Shown here in pieces: positions 7,722 to 16,286 of a DNA stretch of 64,000 nt. The stretch is taken from contig CAWGVZ010000020.1 of NCBI GenBank assembly GCA_963826035.1, positions 248,001 to 312,000 on the forward strand. Direction: 5' to 3'. Below the pieces are notes generated by a model that worked only from the letters and a program-made list of their open reading frames with translations, made no database searches and was not told the DNA's origin. The translations under genes were made by a program, and so were the position numbers. The stretch is from Actinophytocola sp963826035. Lineage in GTDB: Bacteria; Actinomycetota; Actinomycetes; Mycobacteriales; Pseudonocardiaceae. Within the stretch, counting starts at the first letter, position 1; every line of letters begins with the position of its first letter.

Positions 7722-8822
7722 GGCAAGGCTGACCGGCAACCTTACCTCGAAGCGGCAGCCGGCGCCGGCGTTGTGGACGGTCACCGTCCCGTGGTGGGCG
7801 TGCACCAGCCCGCGCACGATGGCGAGACCGAGACCGCTGCCGTTCTCCCTGGCGGGCGTGCGCGCGGGCGTGCCGCGCCAGGCGACGTCGAACACCCGCG
7901 GCAGGTCGTGCTCGGGGATACCGCCGCAGCCGTCGGACACGGTGAGCGCGGCCAGGTCGCCGTCCCCATACACCTCGACGGTCACCGTGCCACCGGCCGG
8001 CGTGTGCTGGATGGCGTTGGTCACCAGGTTCGCGACCACCCGCGACAGGCCGCGAATGTCACCGCACAACTGGCCGGGCAACGCCGCCGCGCGGCCTGTC
8101 AACCGAACGCCGTTGGCTGCGGCCACGGGGTCGGCACTGGCCAGCGCGTCGCTCACCAAGTCCGGCAACGACAGCGGGGTGGCGGCGAGCACCGCATCGC
8201 CCGCGTCGATGCGGGCGAGCTCGAACAGGTCGTCGACCATGCCGGCCAGACGATCGGTCTGCAGCCGGATCTCCTTGTGGTAGCGCGAAGGATCGGTCAC
8301 CATGCCGTCCTCGAGCGCCTCGGCCATCACCCGCAGGCTCGCGAGCGGTGAGCGCAGATCGTGGGACACCCAGGCCACCAGCTCGCGTTCCCGCCGCCGG
8401 GACGCGTCGAGCGCGGCCACCGCCTCGGTCAGCTCGGCGGACAGAGCCGCCAGTTCGGCGGTCGCCGGGGCGCTCGGAGCGACGAACGAGCCGTCCCGCG
8501 AGAGGTCCCGCACGGCCGCGCGCAACGCGGCGCTGCCGCCGACCACCTGGCGGGCCAGCAGAGTCGCGATGCCGAGCGTCACCGGGGCGGCGACCGCGGC
8601 GGCCACCGCCACCACCATGACGTCGTAGCCGGAGAGGAACATGGCCGCGCCGGCGCCGACCACCCCCGCGAGGAACGCTACGGTGCTCAGCAATGCGACC
8701 GCGGCGAATGCCACCCGCACCGAGCGGCGCCGAAGAGCGGGCACCACCAGCAGGCCGATGACGCCGGCCAGCCCGCTGCACGACGCCGCGATCGCGCTCA
8801 CCACAAGGACATCTCTCAACAT
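7719..8822 (-). CDS. Sensor histidine kinase
   Basis: The protein has 367 residues from ATG 8822, which overlaps the end of the response regulator by 7 bases. There are three or so N-terminal membrane segments (about 5-25, 35-60 and 68-92), a HAMP-like linker, H-box VAWVSHDLRSPLASLR, N-box NLVTNAIQHTPAGG, DGCGGIP and GSGLGLAIV. There is little extracytoplasmic domain, so it may sense a signal in the membrane or its envelope. Phosphotransfer to the adjacent regulator is expected. Confidence 0.9.
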   Translation of the reverse strand: MLRDVLVVSAIAASCSGLAGVIGLLVVPALRRRSVRVAFAAVALLSTVAFLAGVVGAGAAMFLSGYDVMVVAVAAAVAAPVTLGIATLLARQVVGGSAALRAAVRDLSRDGSFVAPSAPATAELAALSAELTEAVAALDASRRRERELVAWVSHDLRSPLASLRVMAEALEDGMVTDPSRYHKEIRLQTDRLAGMVDDLFELARIDAGDAVLAATPLSLPDLVSDALASADPVAAANGVRLTGRAAALPGQLCGDIRGLSRVVANLVTNAIQHTPAGGTVTVEVYGDGDLAALTVSDGCGGIPEHDLPRVFDVAWRGTPARTPARENGSGLGLAIVRGLVHAHHGTVTVHNAGAGCRFEVRLPVSLA

Positions 8823-9511
8823 GCCGGACTCGACTCCCACCGGTAGCCGACTCCCCACACGGTGACCAGCCGCCGCGGCCGGGCGGCCACCTCCTCGACC
8901 TTCTCCCGCAGGTGTCGCACGTGGACGGTCACGGTCGACTCGTCGCCCACCGTCCAACCCCAGACCCGGCGCAGCAGTTGGGACCGGGTGAACACCTGAT
9001 CGGGGTTGCCGAGCAGGAAGACGAGCAGGTCGAACTCGCGGGCGGTCAACGACAGCGGGCGGCCCGCCCGGCTGACCCGCCGCGCGGCCACCTCCACCTC
9101 CAGGTCGGCGTCCCGCAGCACCGAAGCCCGCGCCGGGATGCCTCGGCGCAGCACGGACCGGACCCGCAGGGCCAGCTCCCGCGCGCTGAACGGCTTGCTC
9201 ACGTAGTCGTCGGCGCCGAGTTCCAACCCCAGCACCCGGTTCGGTTCCGCGCCGAGCGCGGTGAGCATGATGATCGGTACCGCGCTGGTGTCCCGGATCC
9301 GGCGGCACACCTCCCGGCCGTCCAGCCCAGGCAGCATGAGGTCGAGGATCACCAGGTCGGGTGTGTCCACACGGAACAGTCGCAGTCCCGTGACACCATC
9401 GGTCGCGTGCTCGACCACGAACCCGGCGCGCCGCAGATAGGCGACCAGCACCTCGGCCACCATCGGGTCGTCCTCGACCACGAGGATCCGCTGACCGGCA
9501 TCGGGCGTCAC
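8816..9511 (-). CDS. OmpR/PhoB-family response regulator
   Basis: The protein has 231 residues. The receiver domain has acidic VVEDDP, the phospho-acceptor in VILDLMLPGLDG, and KPF (about residues 9-120). The winged-helix effector domain has LTAREFDLLVFLLGNPDQVF and TVTVHVRHLREKVE (about 135-228). The start is GTG 9511 with a TACACT -10-like box about 10 bases upstream, suggesting a nearly leaderless transcript. It overlaps its kinase. TTAGG repeats upstream are a plausible autoregulatory site and may also control the divergent membrane gene. Confidence 0.92.
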   Translation of the reverse strand: MTPDAGQRILVVEDDPMVAEVLVAYLRRAGFVVEHATDGVTGLRLFRVDTPDLVILDLMLPGLDGREVCRRIRDTSAVPIIMLTALGAEPNRVLGLELGADDYVSKPFSARELALRVRSVLRRGIPARASVLRDADLEVEVAARRVSRAGRPLSLTAREFDLLVFLLGNPDQVFTRSQLLRRVWGWTVGDESTVTVHVRHLREKVEEVAARPRRLVTVWGVGYRWESSPAC

Positions 9512-9561
9512 CGTCGCAGTGTACGAGCCGGCGCCGTCGCCACCTTGACACGTAACACTTT

Positions 9562-9629
9562 CCTAAGTTCTTAGGAGTCGGTTAGGTACCCGACCCGATC
9601 GTGGCGCCGATGTCCTTGCGGCGGTTAGG
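9562..9629. promoter_or_regulatory. TTAGG repeats, candidate response-regulator site
   Basis: CCTAAG-TT-CTTAGG (9562-9575) is followed by TTAGG at 9571 and 9582, 11 bases apart, and a third at 9625. Direct repeats with 11-base spacing are typical of OmpR/PhoB-type sites. A TTGACA at 9545-9550 could be a plus-strand -35 box for the DUF4386-like gene. Binding is an inference. Confidence 0.4.
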
Positions 9630-9660
9630 AATCCACCAGCACACCAACCAAGGAGATTCC

Positions 9661-10239
9661 ATGTCCACGAGAACCCTGTACCGGATCGCCGCCGTCGCCG
9701 GCCTGCTGTGCGCGCTCGCGCTGTGCTTCAACGCCGCCCGCCGGGGTGGTCTGCTGCCGACCAACGAGTTCACCCGCGGCCTGGCACCGATGGCCCAGTT
9801 GCTCGGCCTGCCGGTGCTGACCGCGCTCTATCTCCACATCCGGCCTCGCGCCGGCACTCTCGGCCTGGTCGGCTACGCGGCGAACTCGACCGGGCTGGCC
9901 GGCCTGGTCGGCGCCGAGTACGTGATCAACTTCGTGTTCCCCTACCTGCCGCCGGCACAGGTGACGGCCCTGATCGACGGGGCGACCGGCACGATGTTCA
10001 CCATCACCCAGGTGCTCTTCCTGCTCGGTGCGACCGTGTTCGCGGTCGCGTTGGCCCGTTCGGGTTCGCTCCCGGCGCTCGGCGCCGCCCTCTATCTGCT
10101 CGGCGCCATCCCGATCGGCTTGCGCGGCGTACTCCCCGACGTCACCGTGAACCCCGGCGTCGTCATCATCGGCCTCGGCATCGGCGTGCTGGCCTACGCC
10201 CTGCTGCGGAACCAGCGGGCAGCGGCCACCGCGGGCTAG
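9661..10239 (+). CDS. DUF4386-like multi-pass membrane protein
   Basis: The protein has 192 residues from ATG 9661, with AAGGAG at 9650-9655. The sequence is dominated by hydrophobic segments at about 7-24, 42-58, 66-90, 112-132, 138-155 and 165-185, so five or six membrane helices. The opening TLYRIAAVAGLLCALAL resembles the start of DUF4386 proteins, which have no assigned function. It is divergent from the two-component genes and could be their target. Its stop overlaps that of the SIS gene (shared CTAG). Confidence 0.65.
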   Translation: MSTRTLYRIAAVAGLLCALALCFNAARRGGLLPTNEFTRGLAPMAQLLGLPVLTALYLHIRPRAGTLGLVGYAANSTGLAGLVGAEYVINFVFPYLPPAQVTALIDGATGTMFTITQVLFLLGATVFAVALARSGSLPALGAALYLLGAIPIGLRGVLPDVTVNPGVVIIGLGIGVLAYALLRNQRAAATAG

Positions 10240-10985
10240 GGCTCGATCGGGCGTACTCGCCGGCCGTAACGTTCGTAGAGCCCTTCGTTGTGCGCATCGC
10301 CCGCCGCCAGATTGGCGGAGACGAACACCGGTACCTCGTGCCCCATGTCGAGCAGGTGGCGACACGTCAGTTCGGTGAGGATCTGTGCCACCAGTACACC
10401 GGTGAACGATGACACGGCACCGATGCGCACACCCGGAGTGATCTCGATGCCGGCATCTCCTGCCGGTGCGCAGTTGTCGATCACCACGTCCGCCAGGTCG
10501 GCCAGATGTGGTCCCGTCGCGTTTCGCGCGGTGGAGGACCGGGTATGGGCGAGTGACGTGATGGCCACCAGGCCGTGTCCCCGGTCGCGTACGAGTTCCG
10601 CCATCTCCACGACGGCGGCGTTGAGCCCGGAGTTCGACACGATGAGGAACGTGTCGGCCGGCCGGGGCCCGGCGAGTGCGTAGATCCGTTCGGCCAGGCC
10701 GGTTTCGCGCTCGTACAACGGATCGAGGATCGCCGCGGGATCCTCGCCGCCGAACATCACCAGGTCCTTCACCGCGAGCATGCCGACCGGGGCGAGGCCA
10801 CCCGCGCGGGCCGCCAGCTCCAGTGTGACGATGCGCGAATGCCCGGTGCCGAACGCCTGCAGCACACCGCCGGCGGCGATGGAGCCGGCCACCGTCGCGG
10901 CGGCCTTCTGAATCACCGGCATTTGGGTGGTGACCACGCGGCGGACCAGACCCTCGGCCCCGGCGGCGTACTCGGACTCGATCAC
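10236..10985 (-). CDS. SIS-domain phosphosugar-binding protein
   Basis: This 249-residue protein has a single SIS domain: QAFGTGHSR (about 44-52), the VSNSGLNAAVVEMAE loop that would bind the sugar phosphate, and ITSLAHTRSS. It resembles UPF0309/MurQ-like sugar isomerase or lyase proteins rather than the GlmS synthase. It is the last gene of the six-gene sugar operon, with an ATGA overlap from the ceramidase-like gene. A role on a phosphorylated amino sugar made by the neighbouring kinase is likely but not shown. Confidence 0.8.
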   Translation of the reverse strand: MIESEYAAGAEGLVRRVVTTQMPVIQKAAATVAGSIAAGGVLQAFGTGHSRIVTLELAARAGGLAPVGMLAVKDLVMFGGEDPAAILDPLYERETGLAERIYALAGPRPADTFLIVSNSGLNAAVVEMAELVRDRGHGLVAITSLAHTRSSTARNATGPHLADLADVVIDNCAPAGDAGIEITPGVRIGAVSSFTGVLVAQILTELTCRHLLDMGHEVPVFVSANLAAGDAHNEGLYERYGRRVRPIEP

Positions 10986-12178
10986 GTTCGCTCCTCACTT
11001 GACGCGGCGGCGTGCACCGCGGCGGCGACCACTTCCTCGCCGCTTCCCACCCGCACCGGACTGACCAGGGTCTCGTAGGTGGGCGGCGTGCCCCGGGTGG
11101 GCAGATAGCCGAGATATCCGTTGGTGTAGCCCAGAACGACGACGTTCGAACCGGCCGCCGAGCGGATCGATTCGCCGAGTTCCAGGAACAACTCCCCCGG
11201 TATCGCGACAAGCGTGACGCCGCCGAGGCTGATCGCCTGGATCTCGACGTCATACGCCTCGGCACGCCGGCTCGTCGCGAGTTCCCGGGCGATGCGTTGC
11301 CCCTGCTCGAAAACCAGGCGACTGCGGGCGTCCGCCTGGATCTCCGGCGGCGGACCGGCGACCACCTCGGCCGGGGGCTTGGCCGCCAACCGGATCAGCC
11401 GGGACACCGGGCGACCGGCATGTTGTCGCCGCGACTGTCGTGGTGCGTCGAGATCGAGGCTGTCGGCTATCACGGCCGCGAGCCGATCCGTCTCCTCGGG
11501 GCTTCTTCCCTGCCGGGTGTGCCGGGTGCTGATGTTGCCCCCGGCGCCGGTCGCGGCCACCACCCATCGTCCAGGAGTGGCGAGGGCCCGCCGGATTCCC
11601 CCGTTGAGGTCCGCGCTGACGTCGCTGTTGTCCGCCGGCAGGACGGTGGGATGTACCGGAGAGACGGTGACGACACCGACGACCGACCCGTGCGTCGAGA
11701 CCACGATCGCGTCGACGGGAATGTCGATCGGGGCGGCGGCGCCAGCGTTGCGCCGGCCCGCGAGGCCCGCGACCCACACCCGGGTGTGGTCGAGCGATGC
11801 CTCCCGCTCGGCCGCGATGGCCGCCTTCGCCGACCCGACCGCCGTGTCGAGCAGGCGGGTGCCGAGACCCGGTGGGGTCGGGCTGCCGCCCGGCACGCAA
11901 CCGGCTTCCGGGCTGGCGTGCGTGTGGGTGGCCGCGACCCAGCAGGAGTCGATCCCCAACTCGCGGACGGCCGTCCGGATTCGCTCGACCACATCGGTGT
12001 TCACGCAGATCAGGTCCGCTACGACGAGCGCGAACCGATGCGCCTGGTCGGCGAACGTGACCACGTGGACTTCCAGTGGGTCGAGGACCCCGCGGACTCC
12101 CTGGGAGCGGTCGGCATATCCCCCCATGCGTTCACCGGAAAGGACCTCGAGTACCTGGACCCCGTGGCCGACTCTCAC
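10982..12178 (-). CDS. Neutral-ceramidase-like amidase, cytoplasmic
   Basis: This 398-residue protein matches the N-terminal domain of neutral/alkaline non-lysosomal ceramidase. Features include VADLICVN, the zinc-ligand motif VAATHTHASPEAG (about 82-94), VSPVHPTVLP and ATGAGGNIS. It lacks a signal peptide and is shorter than true ceramidases (about 650-750 residues). It sits inside a sugar-uptake operon, with ATGA overlaps on both sides. Ceramidases cleave N-acyl amide bonds, so a role removing the N-acyl group from an imported sugar is an attractive inference. No lipid substrate is implied by its cytoplasmic location. Confidence 0.72.
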   Translation of the reverse strand: MRVGHGVQVLEVLSGERMGGYADRSQGVRGVLDPLEVHVVTFADQAHRFALVVADLICVNTDVVERIRTAVRELGIDSCWVAATHTHASPEAGCVPGGSPTPPGLGTRLLDTAVGSAKAAIAAEREASLDHTRVWVAGLAGRRNAGAAAPIDIPVDAIVVSTHGSVVGVVTVSPVHPTVLPADNSDVSADLNGGIRRALATPGRWVVAATGAGGNISTRHTRQGRSPEETDRLAAVIADSLDLDAPRQSRRQHAGRPVSRLIRLAAKPPAEVVAGPPPEIQADARSRLVFEQGQRIARELATSRRAEAYDVEIQAISLGGVTLVAIPGELFLELGESIRSAAGSNVVVLGYTNGYLGYLPTRGTPPTYETLVSPVRVGSGEEVVAAAVHAAASSEERT

Positions 12179-13101
12179 GCACCATCACCGCGCAGGGCGG
12201 CGACCATCGACCGGTACGGCTCGCCGCCCCGCAGCAACGTCAGGCCGCCCTCCAACGGGGAACCCATGGGTTCCACGAGTTCCAGCCCTCGTACGCGGAG
12301 TCCGTCACCGAGCCGTCCACTGAGGAATTCACTGGAGCCGATCAGCCGACCCGTGTGGGAGACGAGCCGGCCCGCGTCCGGCTGTCGCGTCGCCGCGGCT
12401 TCCGCGGCGCCCACGAGGTCCGCCACGGCCGCCTCGCAGATGGCCCGCGCGACGTCGTCCTCGGTCGCCGCGTCGATGACCGGGCGCGCGAAGCCGGCGA
12501 CGCGTGCGACAACCCGCGGATCGCGGTAGAAGCGTTGGAGGCTCGCCAAATCCGTGCCCCCCACGGCTTCCGGGAAGTCCTCGGTGAGAACCGTGCGCCG
12601 GCCGGTCCCGTCGATGGCGGACGCGGCGGCCCGGAGCCCGGCGAGTCCGATGGCATGCCCGCTCCCCCGGTCACCGAGGATCGGGCCCCAGCCATCGATA
12701 CGCGTGTACGCACCGGTGGCGCCGACGGCCAGGACGTTCGTCCCCGTACCGACACAGAGGACTGTGCCGGGTCCGTTCAGCGCGCCGGCGTGTGCCGGGT
12801 AGACGTCGTCGATCACCAGGGCAGGACCCCGCAGGAGTTCTTCGAGCCGCCGGGTCAGCTGCCGTCGCGGCCCGGGATCGCCGGGGACTCCCGTCAGGCC
12901 GGCGACCACGCCCGCCACGCGGGCCGGAAGCTCGACCGTCGCGGCGGCCTGCTCGACGCAGGCCACGATGCGATCGACCCCGTCCTCGCCCGGCTGGTAG
13001 ACCATGCCGGGGCCCATCCCGACCTGCCGGTGCTCCCCCGCGGCTACCAGCAGACGCAACTGGGACTTGCCGCCATCAACACTGACGAACGTGTCGGTCA
13101 C
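12175..13101 (-). CDS. BadF/BadG/BcrA-type sugar kinase (N-acetylglucosamine kinase-like)
   Basis: The protein has 308 residues from GTG 13101, which overlaps the permease stop (GTGA). It has ASKHA-fold ATPase motifs: phosphate-1 VSVDGGKSQL, phosphate-2 VLCVGTGTN, GWGPILGDRGSGHAIGL, and adenosine SPLEGGL near the end. This subgroup includes N-acetylglucosamine and glucosamine kinases. Within the operon it would phosphorylate the imported sugar before the SIS protein acts. Sugar specificity is inferred from family and context. Confidence 0.82.
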   Translation of the reverse strand: MTDTFVSVDGGKSQLRLLVAAGEHRQVGMGPGMVYQPGEDGVDRIVACVEQAAATVELPARVAGVVAGLTGVPGDPGPRRQLTRRLEELLRGPALVIDDVYPAHAGALNGPGTVLCVGTGTNVLAVGATGAYTRIDGWGPILGDRGSGHAIGLAGLRAAASAIDGTGRRTVLTEDFPEAVGGTDLASLQRFYRDPRVVARVAGFARPVIDAATEDDVARAICEAAVADLVGAAEAAATRQPDAGRLVSHTGRLIGSSEFLSGRLGDGLRVRGLELVEPMGSPLEGGLTLLRGGEPYRSMVAALRGDGA

Positions 13102-13907
13102 TTCGACATCCCCGCCGTGAGCCCGCTGATGATGTGTCGAGTCGCCAGCGCGAAGACGACCGCCAACGGCACCAGTGCGATGACCAGACCGGCGAACAGG
13201 GTTGCCCGGTCGGACGCGAACTCCCCGAAGAAGCGCGTCAGCCCGACGGGCACCGTGTACTTCTCGTCGCTGCGCATCAGCACCAGCGGATAGAAGAAGT
13301 CGTTCCAGGTCGGGGCGAACTGGAAGACCGTGGCGACGGCCAGCGCCGGCCGCATGAGCGGCAACGCGATCGAGGTGAACATCCGCCCCTCGTTGGCCCC
13401 GTCGATCCGCGCCGCCTCTTCGAGTTCGGACGGCAGGCCGCGCATGAACCCCATGATCACGAAGATGGAGAACGGAATGCCGCTTGCCGCGTAGAGCAGG
13501 ACCAGGCCGACCCGGCTGTCGATGAGCCCCCAGGACTGATACAGGTAAAAGACCGGCAGGAGTCCCAACTTGGCCGGGATCATGAGGCCGGAGATGAAGA
13601 ACGCCGCCAGCAGCGCCCGGCCTCGGAACTGCCACCGGGACAGCGCGTAGGCGGCCATCGCGGCGACCGCGACACACAACGCCACGGACGCGACCGTGAC
13701 GACGAGAGAGTTCAGGAAATAGGTCGACAGCGATGCCGTCTCCCAGGCCCGCTGGTAGTTGTCGAGGCTGAGCTCGGTCGGCAGGCCGACGGGCTGGCGC
13801 AGGATGTCGGCATTCGGCCGGAACGAACCCACCAGCACGAGCAGGAGCGGACCGAACGCGACCGCGGCGTAGGCCCACAGCAGTAGCTGGACGCCGAACC
13901 GCCTCAT
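13098..13907 (-). CDS. Carbohydrate ABC transporter permease (MalG/DasC-like)
   Basis: The protein has 269 residues and six predicted membrane helices. The EAA loop is ELEEAARIDGANEGRMFTSI (about 160-179), which docks the ATPase. The C-terminus QRGLTAGMSK-like ending (ISGLTAGMSK) is typical of MalG-type permeases. It overlaps the other permease by ATGA and the kinase by GTGA. No ATPase gene lies in the operon, so a shared MsiK-type ATPase probably energises the importer, as is known for actinomycete sugar transporters. Confidence 0.92.
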   Translation of the reverse strand: MRRFGVQLLLWAYAAVAFGPLLLVLVGSFRPNADILRQPVGLPTELSLDNYQRAWETASLSTYFLNSLVVTVASVALCVAVAAMAAYALSRWQFRGRALLAAFFISGLMIPAKLGLLPVFYLYQSWGLIDSRVGLVLLYAASGIPFSIFVIMGFMRGLPSELEEAARIDGANEGRMFTSIALPLMRPALAVATVFQFAPTWNDFFYPLVLMRSDEKYTVPVGLTRFFGEFASDRATLFAGLVIALVPLAVVFALATRHIISGLTAGMSK

Positions 13908-14854
13908 GACCGCACCTCCCGCCGCCGGAGAAGCCGCTCGAGCGCGACGGAGACACCGAAGATGAGCACAAAGATCATCATGGCCAGCGCCGACGACTCA
14001 CCGATCGCGTTGGCACCGCCTTCGAACGCCGTCCGGTAGTAGAGGAGCCCGAGAACGTCCATGGCACCGCCCGGACCGCCGTCCGACCCACCCAGCGCGT
14101 AGACGAGGTCGAAGATGTTGAAGCAGCCGATGAAGGTGAGCACGGTGATCACGCCGACGGCGGGCATGAGCAGGGGGAACCTGACGCTCCAGAACGCACG
14201 CGACGCGGACGCACCGTCGAGCGACGCGGCCTCCTCCAGCTCCTTCGGGATGCCACCGAGTGCCGCCAGGAAGATCAGCATCGGCCCGCCGATCCACTGC
14301 CAGGCGTTGACGAGGATCAGGACGGGGAGTGCCGTGTCGGGATCACCGAGCCAGGGTCGCGTCCACGATTCCAGGCCCACCGATTCCAACATGTAGTTGA
14401 TTGGGCCGAACGACGGGCTCAACAGCAGCGACCAGATGTAGCCGACGATCAGTGGGCTGATCAGGTACGGCAGCGAGAAGACCGCCTGGAAGAACCGCTT
14501 GAAGCGCGGGTTGCGGTAGAGCAACAACGCGAGCCCGAGGCCGACCGTGTTCTGGATGGCCATGGTGCCGACGAAGAAGAGCACGTTGTGCCACAGGGCA
14601 GCCGGGATCTCGTCACCCAGCGGATACCGGGTCAGGACCTCCTGGTAGTTGCCCAGCCCGGCGAACTCCGCTTGCTGCGTGCCTTCCCACCGGAAGAAGC
14701 CGTAGTAGAAGGCGGTGCCGAGCGGGACGACGATCAGCATGCCGTACAACACCATTGCCGGCAGGCAGAATCCGGCGATCCAGCGCAGCGGTGTGCGATG
14801 GGCGCGATACTTCGGCCGTTTTGCCGCCGCCGCTACGGTTTCGGTTCGAACCAC
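13904..14854 (-). CDS. Carbohydrate ABC transporter permease (MalF/DasB-like)
   Basis: The protein has 316 residues and six membrane helices, the first after a basic N-terminus (about 25-48). The EAA loop is ELEEAASLDGASASRAFWSV (about 195-214). It pairs with the downstream MalG-like permease (ATGA overlap) and overlaps the end of the binding-protein gene by 22 bases. Together they form the membrane channel of a sugar importer. Confidence 0.92.
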   Translation of the reverse strand: MVRTETVAAAAKRPKYRAHRTPLRWIAGFCLPAMVLYGMLIVVPLGTAFYYGFFRWEGTQQAEFAGLGNYQEVLTRYPLGDEIPAALWHNVLFFVGTMAIQNTVGLGLALLLYRNPRFKRFFQAVFSLPYLISPLIVGYIWSLLLSPSFGPINYMLESVGLESWTRPWLGDPDTALPVLILVNAWQWIGGPMLIFLAALGGIPKELEEAASLDGASASRAFWSVRFPLLMPAVGVITVLTFIGCFNIFDLVYALGGSDGGPGGAMDVLGLLYYRTAFEGGANAIGESSALAMMIFVLIFGVSVALERLLRRREVRS

Positions 14855-16113
14855 TGGTCAACGCCCTGCTGGATGTGGCCGGCGGCCTCCTCGGCCGACG
14901 ACTGGCCGAGTACGAAGTTGGACAGTCCCTCCGAGGCGAGGTCCCACGCCGTCGGTTCACCGCTGGAGAAGTACGCGTACGTGACATACGGGCCGGGGTT
15001 GGCCAGGTGTGCCTCCAGCGCCTGGGCAAGCAGGTCGTCACTTGGCTCGACGCCCGGCACGGCACTGATCTGGCGCAGCTCGTCGGTGAAGGCCTGCCCG
15101 AACTCGGGCGTGGCCATCCAGCGCACGAGGTCGAGGGCGGCCTCCTGATCCGGCGACTTGGCCGAGACTCCGAACGAACCGTCCACATAGCCGGGCACGA
15201 GAGTCTCCTGCGCCGCCGCGCCCGGAGGCGGGGGAACGTTGAAGATGCCGAGTTCGAGGTCGGGGTTCGCCTGGTTGAAGACGGCGAGTTCCCACACTCC
15301 ACCTGGGAACGTGGCGGCCTGACCGGAGGTGAACAGTGCCTGTGCGTCGGCGTAGTTCACGCCTTCGAACTGGGGACCCCAGAACTGACTGGTGTCCTTC
15401 CACGCCGTCAGTGAGTCGACCCAGGTCTGGTCGGTGAAGGAGGCCCGCCCGGCGAGCATCTCCTCGAGATAAGGGTATCCCCCGTACGTACCGGCACCGA
15501 AGATCTCCTGCTGGATCGGCAGCATCCACGTGTCGGTGACCGTCGCGGCCAGCGGGATCACGCCGGCCTCCTTCAGGGTGGTGAACGCTGTGATCATGTC
15601 GCTCCACGTTTCGGGCGCCGTGATCCCGTGCTCTTCGAACATCGCCTTGTTGTAGATCACGTGCAGGGTCTGCAGCGCGAAGGGCACCCCGTAGACCTGC
15701 CCGTCGGCCACGCCGCGCGCGCCGTCCATGGTCTTCTCCGGAAACTCCGCCAACGCCTCGACCTCGCCGTCCAGGGCCACCAGACTCTCCGACGCGACGA
15801 GCGGCTGAAGCAGACCGTACGAGCGCAGCTGTGCGACGTCGGGACCGTTCGCATCGGACAGTCCGGTGCGCAGGATGGTGTCGTACTCGTCAGCCTTGTA
15901 CGGCACGTATTCGACGGTCACGCCCGGGTGCGCGTCCTCGTAGCTCTGGAAGATCCTGTCGTAGGCGGCCGCGTCCTCCTGACGCCAGCCCCAGACCTCG
16001 AGAGTGGCATCGCCGCCACCGGCATCGCCCTCGGACGCACCGGGGCTGCATGCCCCGATGACGAGAGTCAGTGTCCCGAGGGCGGCGAGCATGCCGCGTC
16101 GTCTGCCGATCAT
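14833..16113 (-). CDS. Sugar-binding lipoprotein of the ABC transporter
   Basis: The 426-residue protein starts at ATG 16113 behind AGGAGACC. Its signal peptide ends in the lipobox VIGAC (Cys22), so the mature protein is lipid-anchored outside the membrane. The body is a family-1 solute-binding protein (LEVWGWRQED, QLRSYGLLQPL, YGVPFALQTLHVIYNKAMF). It is the first gene of the six-gene operon. A GntR-type operator lies about 72 bases upstream, so expression should respond to the divergent regulator. Confidence 0.92.
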   Translation of the reverse strand: MIGRRRGMLAALGTLTLVIGACSPGASEGDAGGGDATLEVWGWRQEDAAAYDRIFQSYEDAHPGVTVEYVPYKADEYDTILRTGLSDANGPDVAQLRSYGLLQPLVASESLVALDGEVEALAEFPEKTMDGARGVADGQVYGVPFALQTLHVIYNKAMFEEHGITAPETWSDMITAFTTLKEAGVIPLAATVTDTWMLPIQQEIFGAGTYGGYPYLEEMLAGRASFTDQTWVDSLTAWKDTSQFWGPQFEGVNYADAQALFTSGQAATFPGGVWELAVFNQANPDLELGIFNVPPPPGAAAQETLVPGYVDGSFGVSAKSPDQEAALDLVRWMATPEFGQAFTDELRQISAVPGVEPSDDLLAQALEAHLANPGPYVTYAYFSSGEPTAWDLASEGLSNFVLGQSSAEEAAGHIQQGVDQWFEPKP

Positions 16114-16183
16114 GTGGGTCTCCTGGTCGGGTGGATGACGTCGGGTGAATGACAGTCGGGTGGAATGACACTGGGCGGTACGC

Positions 16184-16201
16184 TAATACTGGTCTATACC
16201 G
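16184..16201. promoter_or_regulatory. GntR/HutC-type operator, copy 1
   Basis: AATACTGGTCTATACCG contains the near-palindrome GGTCTATACC. It lies between the divergent binding-protein and GntR genes. A second copy with one central change is at 17261. The sequence resembles the DasR site ACTGGTCTAGACCA. Confidence 0.75.
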
Positions 16202-16286
16202 CTGTCAACGACCGGGCTGATCGTGGGCGTCGTCGGAGTCGGTTCGTAAGATGACGTCACCTAGGTCAGCAAAGGGAGCCACCACC

